A stretch of 64,000 nucleotides of DNA from CALKJP01 sp046299555. GTDB taxonomy: Bacteria; Bacteroidota; Bacteroidia; JACCXN01. Within the stretch, counting starts at the first letter, position 1, and every line of letters begins with the position of its first letter. The stretch covers positions 1,054,001-1,118,000 of the forward strand of contig JBKBHS010000001.1 of the NCBI GenBank assembly GCA_046299555.1. The letters are read 5' to 3'. Shown one piece after another: positions 30,989 to 39,487 of the stretch. The notes below the pieces were generated by a model that ran no database searches, was not told where the DNA came from, and saw nothing but the letters and a program-made list of their open reading frames with translations. The translations under genes and the position numbers were made by a program.

Positions 30989-33688
30989 TTAATTTACTTT
31001 AGCTATCCCTTTTAAAAAATTTTTTCGATAAGCCCATTTAAATAGCTCCATAATAGGTAGCATTAGTGCAGCAAGGCCAAAAAGCCAAATCCACTCATTT
31101 AGACTAACCATATCGCTTTCAAGTATTTTTTGCATAAATGGTATGTTTACAGTAATAATATGAATAGTTTGTGCTGCCAATACGCCAAATAAAATATAAT
31201 AGTTTCTATTAATAGGAACCTTAAAAGCTGATGTTAGTTCAGAACGACAGTTAAATACATGAACATTTTCAGCAAGCACCATAAACATAAATACTAAGGT
31301 ACGTGAATGAAGTTCAGTATATCCCATATCCAATAGTACGTACCATAATGTAAAACATATTAAGCCCATTGATGCTCCTGCGGTTAAGCTTTGAGAAATC
31401 ATTAAGCGATTAAACAGCCCTTCGGTTGGTTTTCTGGGAGGCTTTTGCATGGTTTCAGGTTCGCCCCCTTCCATAGCAAGCACTACATCTTGTATGCCGT
31501 TTGTTACCAGATTTAACCATAATAGTTGAATAGCTGTTAATGGAATTGGAAGACCACTGCCTATTGCTAAAAAAAACAAAAGTATTTCTGCTGCGCCTGT
31601 AGAAACTAGTAAATAAACTACTTTCCGAATGTTGTCGTATGCAAATCGCCCTTCTTCAATTCCGGCTTCAATGGATTTAAAATTGTCATCGGTTACAATT
31701 ATTGATGCAGTTTCTTTGGCCATATCTGTCCCTGAGCCCATTGCTATGCCAATGTTTGCTAATTTTAAGGCGGGGACATCATTTACTCCATCACCGGTTA
31801 CCGCCACAAAATGACCAATTTTAGATAATCCGGATACAATTTGCATTTTTTGGATGGGTGATACGCGTGCAAATACAGTAGTTGATTTTAATTTTTCTAA
31901 AAATTCAGGACTTTCATCATTGCCAAGTTTTTCCAAGTCTAAACCGGTTAAAACTTGATTTTTATTTTCTGCAATACCTAATTCTTTTGCAATGGAAAAT
32001 GCTGTAAGAGGATGATCGCCTGTTACCATTGCTACTTTTACACCTGCTCCATGGCATAGTTTTACGGCTTCAATTGCTTCTGGTCTTAGTGGGTCAATAA
32101 ATCCTGCAAAACCTGCTAAGGTCATTTGATTAAAGTTATCATCTGATTCTGTATTGCTTACAGATAAGGTTTTATAAGCTAAAGCAAGTACTCTGTAACC
32201 TTTACCTGTTAATGTATTGGCTATTTCTTCGGCTTCTTTTATGTTTATATCTACAATGCCATTTTTTGTAAGCATTTTGCTGCATCTTGCTATAATAACC
32301 TCCGAAGCGCCTTTTGCAGCTGCCACAAGCTCATTGCTTGAATTTTGATATACAACAGCAGAATATTTTCGTTCGGACTCAAATGGGATTTGTTGAATAA
32401 TTCTAAATTTACTTTTGTAGTTAATATCTTTTCCTGCCTTATATGCAAGTGCAATTAGTGCTACATCCATGGCATCGCCATGATGTACCCATTTGCCAGC
32501 TTCTTCATAAAGTTCAGCTTCGTTGCATAATAAGGCTATATCAGTAAATTCTTCAGGTAATGGGTAGTTTTTATTGTTCTCTTCAGCTTCAATTGTTCCT
32601 TTATTGTTATATCCTTCTCCGCTAACGCTAAATGATGTACCATCTGCTAAAGATATATGCTTTACTGTTTGCATATTAACAGTCAGCGTTCCCGTTTTAT
32701 CGCTGGCAATAAATGTACAACTTCCTAATCCTTCTACAGCCGTAAGTTTTCTGACGATTACATTTCTTTTAGCCATTCTGCCTGTACCTATTGAAAGTGC
32801 TACGGTAACAGCTATAGGTAAACCCTCCGGAATGGCTGATACTGCCAATGCTACAGCAAGAAAAAATAATTCATACTGAGGAATTCCTTTTGCAATTCCA
32901 ATAAACCATAGAATTACAATTGCAGCCATTACAACCCAGGCTACATGTTTAGCAAATTTTTCTAATCGAATTACTAAGGGAGGCTTAAGAGATGTGGATA
33001 TACTTACTGCATGTGCAATGTTCCCTACTTCTGTGTGGTTCCCTGTTTGAACAACTATTCCAATGGCTCTTCCGGAGGTAACAGTAGATCCTGCATAGGC
33101 CATGTTTTTTCTGTCAGCAAGTGCGGTATTTTCGTCTTCCAGTTCAACCAGTTTTTCAACTGCTACTGATTCTCCTGTAAGTAGAGATTCGTCAATCTGT
33201 AATTGATTTGTATATAGCAAACGCAAGTCAGCAGGTACTCGATTGCCTGATTCTAGCATTACAATATCTCCCGGAACCAATTGTTCTGCATCTATAATTT
33301 GAGATTTACCGTTTCGCTTTACACTAACCATTATTTTGAACATTTTGTGCAAAGCTGCAGCCGACTTTTCAGCCTTATGTTCTTGTAATGTTCCAATTAT
33401 TGAATTAATTAATAATACAATTACAATAAAAATAGCATCAGTATATTCTTCAAGCACCAATGAAACAATAGTGGCAGCACCAAGTATGTATATAAGCGGG
33501 TTTTTAAATTGCGATAAAAATATGTGAAATAAAGTAGGTGGCTCTTTTCCTGGTAAGCGATTAAATCCACATTTTTCCTGCCTTTTTGCTACTTCAAGGT
33601 CATCGAGCCCATTTGAATTTGAATGAAGAAGATTAAAAACTTCTTGTTCTGTTAATGAATGCCAGCTATGCTTTTGGTTACAGTTCAT
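30989..33688 (-). CDS. P2-type cation-transporting ATPase (Ca2+-ATPase-like)
   Basis: This 899-residue integral membrane pump has the full P-type ATPase layout: N-terminal cation-ATPase domain, first helix pair about 62-102, actuator loop LLTGESV (TGES near 171), PEGLP in helix 4 (287-291), phosphorylation site SDKTGTLT (Asp330), ATP-binding domain, the hinge TGDGVNDVPALK, and a C-terminal block of six helices with LLWLNLVTNGIQDVVLA. PEGLP and the C-terminal helices place it in the P2 group with SERCA/PMR1-type calcium pumps. Mg2+ or Na+ cannot be excluded. Its ATG overlaps the stop codon of the site-2 protease gene (TAATG), so the two are translationally coupled. Confidence 0.92.
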   Translation of the reverse strand: MNCNQKHSWHSLTEQEVFNLLHSNSNGLDDLEVAKRQEKCGFNRLPGKEPPTLFHIFLSQFKNPLIYILGAATIVSLVLEEYTDAIFIVIVLLINSIIGTLQEHKAEKSAAALHKMFKIMVSVKRNGKSQIIDAEQLVPGDIVMLESGNRVPADLRLLYTNQLQIDESLLTGESVAVEKLVELEDENTALADRKNMAYAGSTVTSGRAIGIVVQTGNHTEVGNIAHAVSISTSLKPPLVIRLEKFAKHVAWVVMAAIVILWFIGIAKGIPQYELFFLAVALAVSAIPEGLPIAVTVALSIGTGRMAKRNVIVRKLTAVEGLGSCTFIASDKTGTLTVNMQTVKHISLADGTSFSVSGEGYNNKGTIEAEENNKNYPLPEEFTDIALLCNEAELYEEAGKWVHHGDAMDVALIALAYKAGKDINYKSKFRIIQQIPFESERKYSAVVYQNSSNELVAAAKGASEVIIARCSKMLTKNGIVDINIKEAEEIANTLTGKGYRVLALAYKTLSVSNTESDDNFNQMTLAGFAGFIDPLRPEAIEAVKLCHGAGVKVAMVTGDHPLTAFSIAKELGIAENKNQVLTGLDLEKLGNDESPEFLEKLKSTTVFARVSPIQKMQIVSGLSKIGHFVAVTGDGVNDVPALKLANIGIAMGSGTDMAKETASIIVTDDNFKSIEAGIEEGRFAYDNIRKVVYLLVSTGAAEILLFFLAIGSGLPIPLTAIQLLWLNLVTNGIQDVVLAMEGGEPETMQKPPRKPTEGLFNRLMISQSLTAGASMGLICFTLWYVLLDMGYTELHSRTLVFMFMVLAENVHVFNCRSELTSAFKVPINRNYYILFGVLAAQTIHIITVNIPFMQKILESDMVSLNEWIWLFGLAALMLPIMELFKWAYRKNFLKGIAKVN

Positions 33689-34782
33689 TATTGTTTTCTT
33701 AAAATATTTTGCAGTGTGATAAATTCCTTAATATTTTCTAAATCAACTACTCCAATAATTTTTCCATTTTCTTGTACCGGAACTATGCTATATTGATGTT
33801 TAAACATTGTTTCCATTAATTTATCAAGTGGTAAATCTTTATCGGCTATAAAATCTATTTCTGAAGCATATTGGCGAATAGTTATTTCATTTCCTTTTTC
33901 AGATAAAGCCTTTATAATATCTGTCTTAGTCAATACATATTTTATTTCGTTGTTTTCTTGTACTAAAAATCGTGTGTCTTGTCCATTTAATAAAGCGTTA
34001 ACCGCAGATTGTATTGTATCGTTTGCATTTAAGATGGTAAAGTTTTTCATCAGTACGTCTTCTGTTTTATATTGGTTTAATATTCGTTGATTTTTTACTG
34101 CTTCAAATTCACTTTTAGAACCTATGTAAATAAATAATGCAATAAATACAAGCATAGGATTATTGAAAATTCCTATTAAAACAAAAATAATAGCAAAGAT
34201 GGATGTAACTTTACTAGCCAGTTCAGTTGCGCTAACTCTATCCATTTTAAAAGCAAACAGCGCTCTTAATACTCTTCCTCCATCCATTGGAAAAGCAGGA
34301 GTAAGATTGAATAATCCCAAAAAAACATTAGCTATCATTAAATAAATAAGAAAATTATCATAGTTAATGATAGATGTCATAAACTTTTCAGGAACCAATT
34401 CTCCTCTATAAAACAAGTAAACAAAAATCACTGTACTTATTATCATATTTACAAAAGGACCTGCAAGTGCTACAAAAATTTCTTTTTTAGGTTCTTCAGG
34501 AATTTTTTCAAGACTTGCAACTCCTCCAATTGGAAGTAATACGATGCTTTTAGTTACTATACCAAATCGTTTGGCTGCTAATGCATGGCCTAATTCGTGT
34601 AAAAGTACACAGGCAAATATGCTTAAAACAAATATTCCGGACCAAATGGCAACATACAAAGGCTGACCTTTGTATAGATTCATTCCTACTATCCAAATTA
34701 CTAAAATAAAAAATGTCCAATGTATAGCTATAGGAATTCCAAATGCCTTGCCTAGTTTTAACGAATTTTTAGATAGGTTCAT
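33688..34782 (-). CDS. site-2 protease family (M50) membrane protease with CBS pair
   Basis: This 364-residue protein has six or so membrane helices with the zinc motif HELGH at 62-66 and the second metal motif NLTPAFPMDGGRVLRA (Asp167). A cytoplasmic pair of CBS domains follows at about 240-360 (LNANDTIQSAVNALL, VLTKTDIIKAL, SIVPVQENGKIIGVVDL). This is the group III S2P layout, in which the CBS pair may sense adenine nucleotides. S2P enzymes cut membrane-spanning regulators such as anti-sigma factors. The substrate is unknown. Its stop codon overlaps the ATG of the P-type ATPase by one base, which ties protease and pump together. Confidence 0.93.
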   Translation of the reverse strand: MNLSKNSLKLGKAFGIPIAIHWTFFILVIWIVGMNLYKGQPLYVAIWSGIFVLSIFACVLLHELGHALAAKRFGIVTKSIVLLPIGGVASLEKIPEEPKKEIFVALAGPFVNMIISTVIFVYLFYRGELVPEKFMTSIINYDNFLIYLMIANVFLGLFNLTPAFPMDGGRVLRALFAFKMDRVSATELASKVTSIFAIIFVLIGIFNNPMLVFIALFIYIGSKSEFEAVKNQRILNQYKTEDVLMKNFTILNANDTIQSAVNALLNGQDTRFLVQENNEIKYVLTKTDIIKALSEKGNEITIRQYASEIDFIADKDLPLDKLMETMFKHQYSIVPVQENGKIIGVVDLENIKEFITLQNILRKQ

Positions 34783-34925
34783 TTTGCTTAGATTTTTTAC
34801 AAAAATGTATTTAAGCCATAAATCAAAATCTGATGAAAATCATTTTTTAATCTGACATTTCTCATATTGTAGTGTAGATTCAATTTATTTCTTTGTTGCA
34901 TAAATATAATGTACTGAAATTTAAA

Positions 34926-35282
34926 ATGAAAACATTATTTGCTTCAATAATACTTCTTCTTGGTTTGTTTTCTTCGGCAATTGCTGATGGTAATATTCAA
35001 AATACTTACAAAAAAACCAGTTTAGTAATTATTAAAATAGATAAGCCTAATTCAGCAACTGTTAGTAAAGCTGTTGCTCTTACTGCTAAATATCAGGGAA
35101 TGTCGCACGAATATAGTTGTTCTACATCGGGAATTATAGTATATCGTTATAATCATAATTTAAATGAGCGGGCTGATGTTATTCAATTTTTTCAGAAAAT
35201 ATTAGCTAAGGAAATCTCAGGAATTAAAACAGAGATTGTTTTTTGTGATATAATGAGTAATGAAAATATTGGTAAATGTTAA
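34926..35282 (+). CDS. small exported protein of unknown function
   Basis: The 118-residue protein starts at ATG 34926 with a clear signal peptide (MKTLFASIILLLGLFSSAIA). The frame opens 11 codons earlier at a TTG, which would bury that signal, so I reject the longer form. The mature part of about 98 residues (TSLVIIKIDKPNSATVSKAV, then SGIIVYRYNHN and TEIVFCDIMSNENIGKC) has a strand-helix-strand-strand-helix-strand rhythm that might be a ferredoxin-like or heavy-metal-associated-like fold, but without a CxxC motif. I do not recognise a family. It is 12 bases upstream of the TerB-like gene and probably co-transcribed with it. Confidence 0.72.
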   Translation: MKTLFASIILLLGLFSSAIADGNIQNTYKKTSLVIIKIDKPNSATVSKAVALTAKYQGMSHEYSCSTSGIIVYRYNHNLNERADVIQFFQKILAKEISGIKTEIVFCDIMSNENIGKC

Positions 35283-35294
35283 AATTAATACATT

Positions 35295-35687
35295 ATGATA
35301 ACTAAGGAATTTTACATCGCTTTTGGAAATTTATTATATGCTTTAGCTATGAGCGATGGTGCTGTTCAACCGCAAGAAAAAGAAAGCATTTTAAAATTAG
35401 TAAAAGAAAAACTAGTTCCCTTAGAAAATATTAAAGATGCAATGGGAACAGACTTAGCTTATTATACTGCTTTTGCATTTGAAACAGCTGATGAATTTGT
35501 AAAAAGTGTTGAAGATACATTGATACAATTTATTGATTATGTAAAAGAACATGAAGAAAAAATAAATAGAGAACAACTTAAAGTTTTAAATTCAATAATT
35601 AAAGAAGTGGCTAGATCATACGGAAGAGTTACCAAAAAAGAGCAAGAAATAATAGATGTTTTTAATGGAATGATGTACAATATTTAA
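35295..35687 (+). CDS. TerB-like helical protein
   Basis: This 130-residue all-helical protein has the TerB/DjlA-type opening FGNLLYALAMSDGAVQPQEKE: two short helices around an acidic loop, with DGxVxxxE as in TerB-family metal-binding proteins. The rest is helical with many Lys and Glu residues. TerB-like domains occur in tellurite and stress responses and as membrane-stress sensors. The function here is unknown. It lies between the small exported protein (12-base gap) and the D-lactate dehydrogenase gene (30-base gap), all on the plus strand. Confidence 0.75.
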   Translation: MITKEFYIAFGNLLYALAMSDGAVQPQEKESILKLVKEKLVPLENIKDAMGTDLAYYTAFAFETADEFVKSVEDTLIQFIDYVKEHEEKINREQLKVLNSIIKEVARSYGRVTKKEQEIIDVFNGMMYNI

Positions 35688-35717
35688 TTCCATATTTTCA
35701 ATTTAAAAGATTTATAA

Positions 35718-36707
35718 ATGAAAGTAGCAATTTTTTCTTATAAACCTTTTGAATACTTACAAATTGAAGAAGCTGAAAAAGTTGGAATTTCTTGTTTAGT
35801 TATAAACGAAAGATTAACGAAAAAATCTTTGATTGCGGCAAAAGGTTGTGTAGCAGTTTCGCTTTTTTCAAGCGATGAAGCAAATGAAGAAGTATTAGAG
35901 CAATTACATTTATTAGGAGTAAAGTATATTGCTTTAAGATCTACTGGATATAATCATGTTGATTTAGAGAAAGCAGAACAACTAGGTTTTAAAGTTGCAA
36001 ATGTGCCCGCTTATTCGCCTAATGCAATTGCTGAACACGCCCTTACCATGATGATGGTATTAAATCGTAAAATTATAGAAGCCCACAAAAGAGTAACTGA
36101 AAATAATTTCCTCTTAGATGGTTTAACAGGCTTTGATATGAATGGTAAAACGGTTGGAATTATTGGTGTTGGCAAGATTGGAGCTGCATTAGCTCATATT
36201 TTAAATGGCTTTGGTTGCAAAGTATTAGGCTATGATTTGGAAGTAAATAATGAATTGAAGCAAAAAGGAATTGTACATTATGTATCAACTGATGAATTAT
36301 TTAAACAATCAGATATTATTTCACTCCATGTGCCTTATAATAAAAGCACACATCATATTATAAATAGAAATAGTATTTCAAAAATGAAAGATGGTGTAAT
36401 GCTTATTAATACAGGAAGAGGAGGGCTTATTAATACGCAAGATGTTATTGCAGCTGTTTATTCAGGTAAAATTGGATACCTTGGTTTGGACGTATATGAA
36501 AATGAAAGTGGATTGTTTTTTGAGGATAAATCAAATGAAGAAATAAATGATGAATTATTTTTAGAATTAAAAAAACTTCCAAATACTTTAATTACCGGAC
36601 ATCAAGCTTTTCTTACCAAAGAGGCTTTGTTAGGTATGGCCCAAACAACTGCGTATAATTTAAGTTGTTGGAAAAATGGGTTAAGATCAGAGAATGAATT
36701 GTACTAG
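35718..36707 (+). CDS. ldhA: D-lactate dehydrogenase (2-hydroxyacid dehydrogenase family)
   Basis: The enzyme reduces pyruvate to D-lactate with NADH. The 329-residue protein shows the family landmarks: LRSTGYNHVDLEKAEQLG with the substrate-binding Arg, VPAYSPNAIAEHALTMMM, the NAD-binding loop GIIGVGKIGAALA, HVPYNKSTHHIIN, NTGRGGLINT, and TGHQAFLTKEAL with the catalytic His. The match to D-LDH is good because of YSPNAIAEHA and HQAFLT. Fermentative use or pyruvate overflow is likely in a cell that also has aerobic enzymes. It ends one base before the stop codon of the convergent amidase gene. Confidence 0.92.
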   Translation: MKVAIFSYKPFEYLQIEEAEKVGISCLVINERLTKKSLIAAKGCVAVSLFSSDEANEEVLEQLHLLGVKYIALRSTGYNHVDLEKAEQLGFKVANVPAYSPNAIAEHALTMMMVLNRKIIEAHKRVTENNFLLDGLTGFDMNGKTVGIIGVGKIGAALAHILNGFGCKVLGYDLEVNNELKQKGIVHYVSTDELFKQSDIISLHVPYNKSTHHIINRNSISKMKDGVMLINTGRGGLINTQDVIAAVYSGKIGYLGLDVYENESGLFFEDKSNEEINDELFLELKKLPNTLITGHQAFLTKEALLGMAQTTAYNLSCWKNGLRSENELY

Positions 36708-37994
36708 TTATGGTTCAGTTTTTTCAAAATAGTTGATAATAGCATTGTAATAGGCATCAACAACATCTTCTATTCGAGATGAATATTTAATACCATCATG
36801 TGATTTAGTTTTATTCGATAATAAAATTACTTCGTTTATATTGTCCTGATAGAGCGTTTCGCCATATATTACAGCGCCTTTTACTAATCTCAATAAAGAT
36901 AGATTTCGAATAAATACTCCGTCTTTTAATGCGGTGCAAAATTCATCCAAATATTTACATTCGTTTTGTTTAGCTAATGGAATTTTTAAAATCTTTGTAA
37001 AGCTTTCAGCTGTTAAATTTGCCAGCTGATTGGATTGATCTATATCGTCACATACCAATAGTCTTAAAAAGTGAAATCTATCCTCTATGTTTGATAATTC
37101 TCCCTTGGCAAAAGCTCCAGGAATAAAAACCATATTTAAATTTTTATTGCTTGGTTTATTCCATGGATTATTATCTGCATCTACATTGTAATGAATAATG
37201 ATGGTAGCATCGGGATTAAAATCATTTATTTTTTCGGCTCTTTTTCTAAAGTCTAAATTGTTGTAAAGTTTAAATTTTGATCGAATATTATTTTTACTTA
37301 ACAGCTCATTTTTTTCTTTTAAAGATATTTCTCCGATTTTAAACAGACTATCTACATCTTTTTGAAAATGTTTTTCAAGCCATGTGGTGAAGCTAATACC
37401 TTCAGCACCTCCACACATTTTTTCTCGAGTTAATAAAACCTTAGCACCTTGCGCTTCTAATTTTTCTTTTAAAAGCAATGATGTAATGTAGGTAAGTTCT
37501 GCTTCATAAAATTTTATAGTTTGAAATGTTCCATTTATTAACACACTATCCATTTCAATAAATTTTGCTTCCAATTTTGCTTCTTCAAAATTGCAGGCAG
37601 TGTGTCCGGCATCAATGGCTATTTTGTAGCCTTTTAATTTTTGTATTGTTCTGTCATAATATGGTGCAGTCCAAATGCTGGTATTATAGGAGGGTTTAAA
37701 TAAAATTTCTTTTTTATATAAATCAAAACTTTCTTTTACACTTAAATGCTGCATTTGTATTCGAAATGCTTCTATATCTTTCCAGCGGATTATTTTCTCA
37801 GGATTTTTTTTATTGCTGTCAGCGTACATTATTAAGGCAGTATCGTTAAATGCTATGTAGTTATAAATACTTTTATCTTTAACTAAAATAGCATCCATTC
37901 TGCTTTTATATAAATCAATTTTGTCTGCTTGAGCATTTAAAAGAGAAAAGACGGCTGATGTAAGAAGAATTAAAACACAAGCTAAGTGTCGCAT
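36708..37994 (-). CDS. secreted N-acetylmuramoyl-L-alanine amidase (Amidase_3 family)
   Basis: The 428-residue protein has a signal peptide (1-22, ending LLNAQA), an uncharacterised region to about 120, and an Amidase_3 domain. The zinc ligands are visible: His131 in KIAIDAGHTA, a Glu in FYEAELTY (164 or 166) and His268 in IIIHYNVDA. A Glu in VIYGETLYQDN near 380 may be the catalytic acid. The enzyme would cut the amide bond between MurNAc and the stem peptide in the periplasm. The insert between the first His and the Glu (about residues 132-163) is longer than usual. It follows the CDF transporter gene after 2 bases. Confidence 0.88.
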   Translation of the reverse strand: MRHLACVLILLTSAVFSLLNAQADKIDLYKSRMDAILVKDKSIYNYIAFNDTALIMYADSNKKNPEKIIRWKDIEAFRIQMQHLSVKESFDLYKKEILFKPSYNTSIWTAPYYDRTIQKLKGYKIAIDAGHTACNFEEAKLEAKFIEMDSVLINGTFQTIKFYEAELTYITSLLLKEKLEAQGAKVLLTREKMCGGAEGISFTTWLEKHFQKDVDSLFKIGEISLKEKNELLSKNNIRSKFKLYNNLDFRKRAEKINDFNPDATIIIHYNVDADNNPWNKPSNKNLNMVFIPGAFAKGELSNIEDRFHFLRLLVCDDIDQSNQLANLTAESFTKILKIPLAKQNECKYLDEFCTALKDGVFIRNLSLLRLVKGAVIYGETLYQDNINEVILLSNKTKSHDGIKYSSRIEDVVDAYYNAIINYFEKTEP

Positions 37995-37996
37995 AC

Positions 37997-38980
37997 TTAT
38001 AGACTGTGTTTTTGGTTTTTTAAAATTACTTCTTTTGTCCAGGTAATTTGCTTTACAAAATCATGCTTGCGTTGAGCACAATTTTTAAGTGCGCAAATGT
38101 TGCACGAGTCAGGTAAACAAGGATCAGCATGTATAAAAACTTCTACATGATTTTCAGATTCTCTTGTAAGTATGGTTTCAACTTCGCTTACTACTTGGTG
38201 CGATTGTTCTAAACTGTAATACCATGGCAGGGTAATATGGCAATCGATGTGTAAATTAGAGCCATATTTAATAACTCTGAAATTATGGATATCTATCCAC
38301 TCTTCTTTCCGGTTTTTATTTAATACATCTATTATTTCATCCACCAGTAAATAATCGGTTTCGTCTAATACTCCCGCTAAAGATTTACGCATTAATTTGT
38401 ATCCTGTAAATAGTATAAATACACCAAAAAGTATAGCCACAGCACTATCCATCCAATTTATGCCGGAAATCCATATAAGTGCAATTCCTATAATTAATCC
38501 TGCACTTGAATAAGCATCGGAAATAATGTGTTTGCCATCAGCAACTAATGTAACGGAATGCAATTCTTTCCCCTTTTTTTGAAGATAAATTCCCATAAAT
38601 AAGTTAATAAAACCGGTAAATAAGGTTAAGTACAAACCCAAGTTTAAGCTGTGTATTTCATGTGGGTAAAATAAGTTATAAACGGATTTGATTATAATGG
38701 AGACACCTGCAATAGCTATTAGTGTACCTTCAAGACCAACAGATAAAAATTCAATTTTACCATGTCCGTATGGATGATCTTCGTCTTTAGGTTTAGATGC
38801 ATAATTTACACTGTATAAAGCAAAAGCTCCGGCAAATACATTTACTATACTTTCCAAAGCATCAGTAAGTATGGCATTAGAGTGTGTAATAATCCATGCA
38901 GCAAATTTTATAAGCATTAATGCTGTACTTATAAAAAGTGTTACGCTAAGTATTTTAATTTTTTTTCTATCGCGTTCCAT
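37997..38980 (-). CDS. cation diffusion facilitator transporter with Cys-rich C-terminus
   Basis: This 327-residue protein belongs to the CDF family of Zn2+/Fe2+/Mn2+ exporters. It has about six membrane helices in the first 215 residues with DALESIVNVFAGAF in helix 2, the loop HPYGHGKIEFLSVGLEG and HIISDAYSSAGL in helix 5 (metal site A/HxxxD). A cytoplasmic ferredoxin-like domain follows (IHNFRVIKYGSNLHIDCHITLP). The C-terminus adds a cluster HADPCLPDSCNICALKNC, that is C-x4-C-x2-C-x4-C, which could bind metal. The metal exported cannot be told. It heads a two-gene unit with the amidase (2-base gap). Confidence 0.93.
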   Translation of the reverse strand: MERDRKKIKILSVTLFISTALMLIKFAAWIITHSNAILTDALESIVNVFAGAFALYSVNYASKPKDEDHPYGHGKIEFLSVGLEGTLIAIAGVSIIIKSVYNLFYPHEIHSLNLGLYLTLFTGFINLFMGIYLQKKGKELHSVTLVADGKHIISDAYSSAGLIIGIALIWISGINWMDSAVAILFGVFILFTGYKLMRKSLAGVLDETDYLLVDEIIDVLNKNRKEEWIDIHNFRVIKYGSNLHIDCHITLPWYYSLEQSHQVVSEVETILTRESENHVEVFIHADPCLPDSCNICALKNCAQRKHDFVKQITWTKEVILKNQKHSL

Positions 38981-39024
38981 TTTACTAAGGTAGAAAAGAA
39001 TGTAAAATCCATCATAATCTTTAA

Positions 39025-39032
39025 TATATTTG
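39025..39032 (+). promoter_or_regulatory. -7 promoter element of arfB, implying a leaderless mRNA
   Basis: TATATTTG matches TAnnTTTG and ends just 3 bases before ATG 39036. The upstream in-frame TTG (39030) is part of the element. Confidence 0.55.
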
Positions 39033-39035
39033 TTT

Positions 39036-39446
39036 ATGCAAATAAATGAAAAAGAATTATTAAAAGAAGTTGAATTTAAAACCAGCCGTAGCGGAGGTAA
39101 AGGTGGTCAGCATGTAAATAAAGTTTCAACAAAGGTTGAACTGATTTTTAATTTACAAAATTCAAAGGTTTTTAATGATGAGCAAAAAAAGATACTATTG
39201 GAAAAGCTTTTTGAAAAGATAGACAGCGAAGGTTTTTTACACGTAGTATCGCAAGCAAGTCGGAGTCAAATTGAAAATAAAAAGATTGCAATATCTAAAT
39301 TTATAAAACTGATTAAAAAAGCATTTATTATTAAGAAACCAAGAAAATCAACAAAACCTTCCATATCAGCCATTGATGATAGAATAAAAAATAAAAAAAT
39401 AAAAGGAGAACAAAAAAAGTTGAGAGCTAAGCTAAAATTAGATTAA
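39036..39446 (+). CDS. arfB: ribosome-rescue peptidyl-tRNA hydrolase ArfB (YaeJ)
   Basis: ArfB frees ribosomes stalled at the end of broken mRNAs by hydrolysing the peptidyl-tRNA. The 136-residue protein has a release-factor-like domain with SRSGGKGGQHVNKVSTKVEL (GGQ at 23-25) and lacks the codon-recognition domains of RF1/RF2. The C-terminal tail, rich in Lys and Arg (KNKKIKGEQKKLRAKLKLD), is the part that enters the empty mRNA channel. I use ATG 39036, as the TTG at 39030 overlaps the -7 promoter element. It is divergent from the CDF gene. Confidence 0.92.
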   Translation: MQINEKELLKEVEFKTSRSGGKGGQHVNKVSTKVELIFNLQNSKVFNDEQKKILLEKLFEKIDSEGFLHVVSQASRSQIENKKIAISKFIKLIKKAFIIKKPRKSTKPSISAIDDRIKNKKIKGEQKKLRAKLKLD

Positions 39447-39487
39447 AAATAGTTATTTATTATCCTAAAAAATGAAAAACTGCTTAA

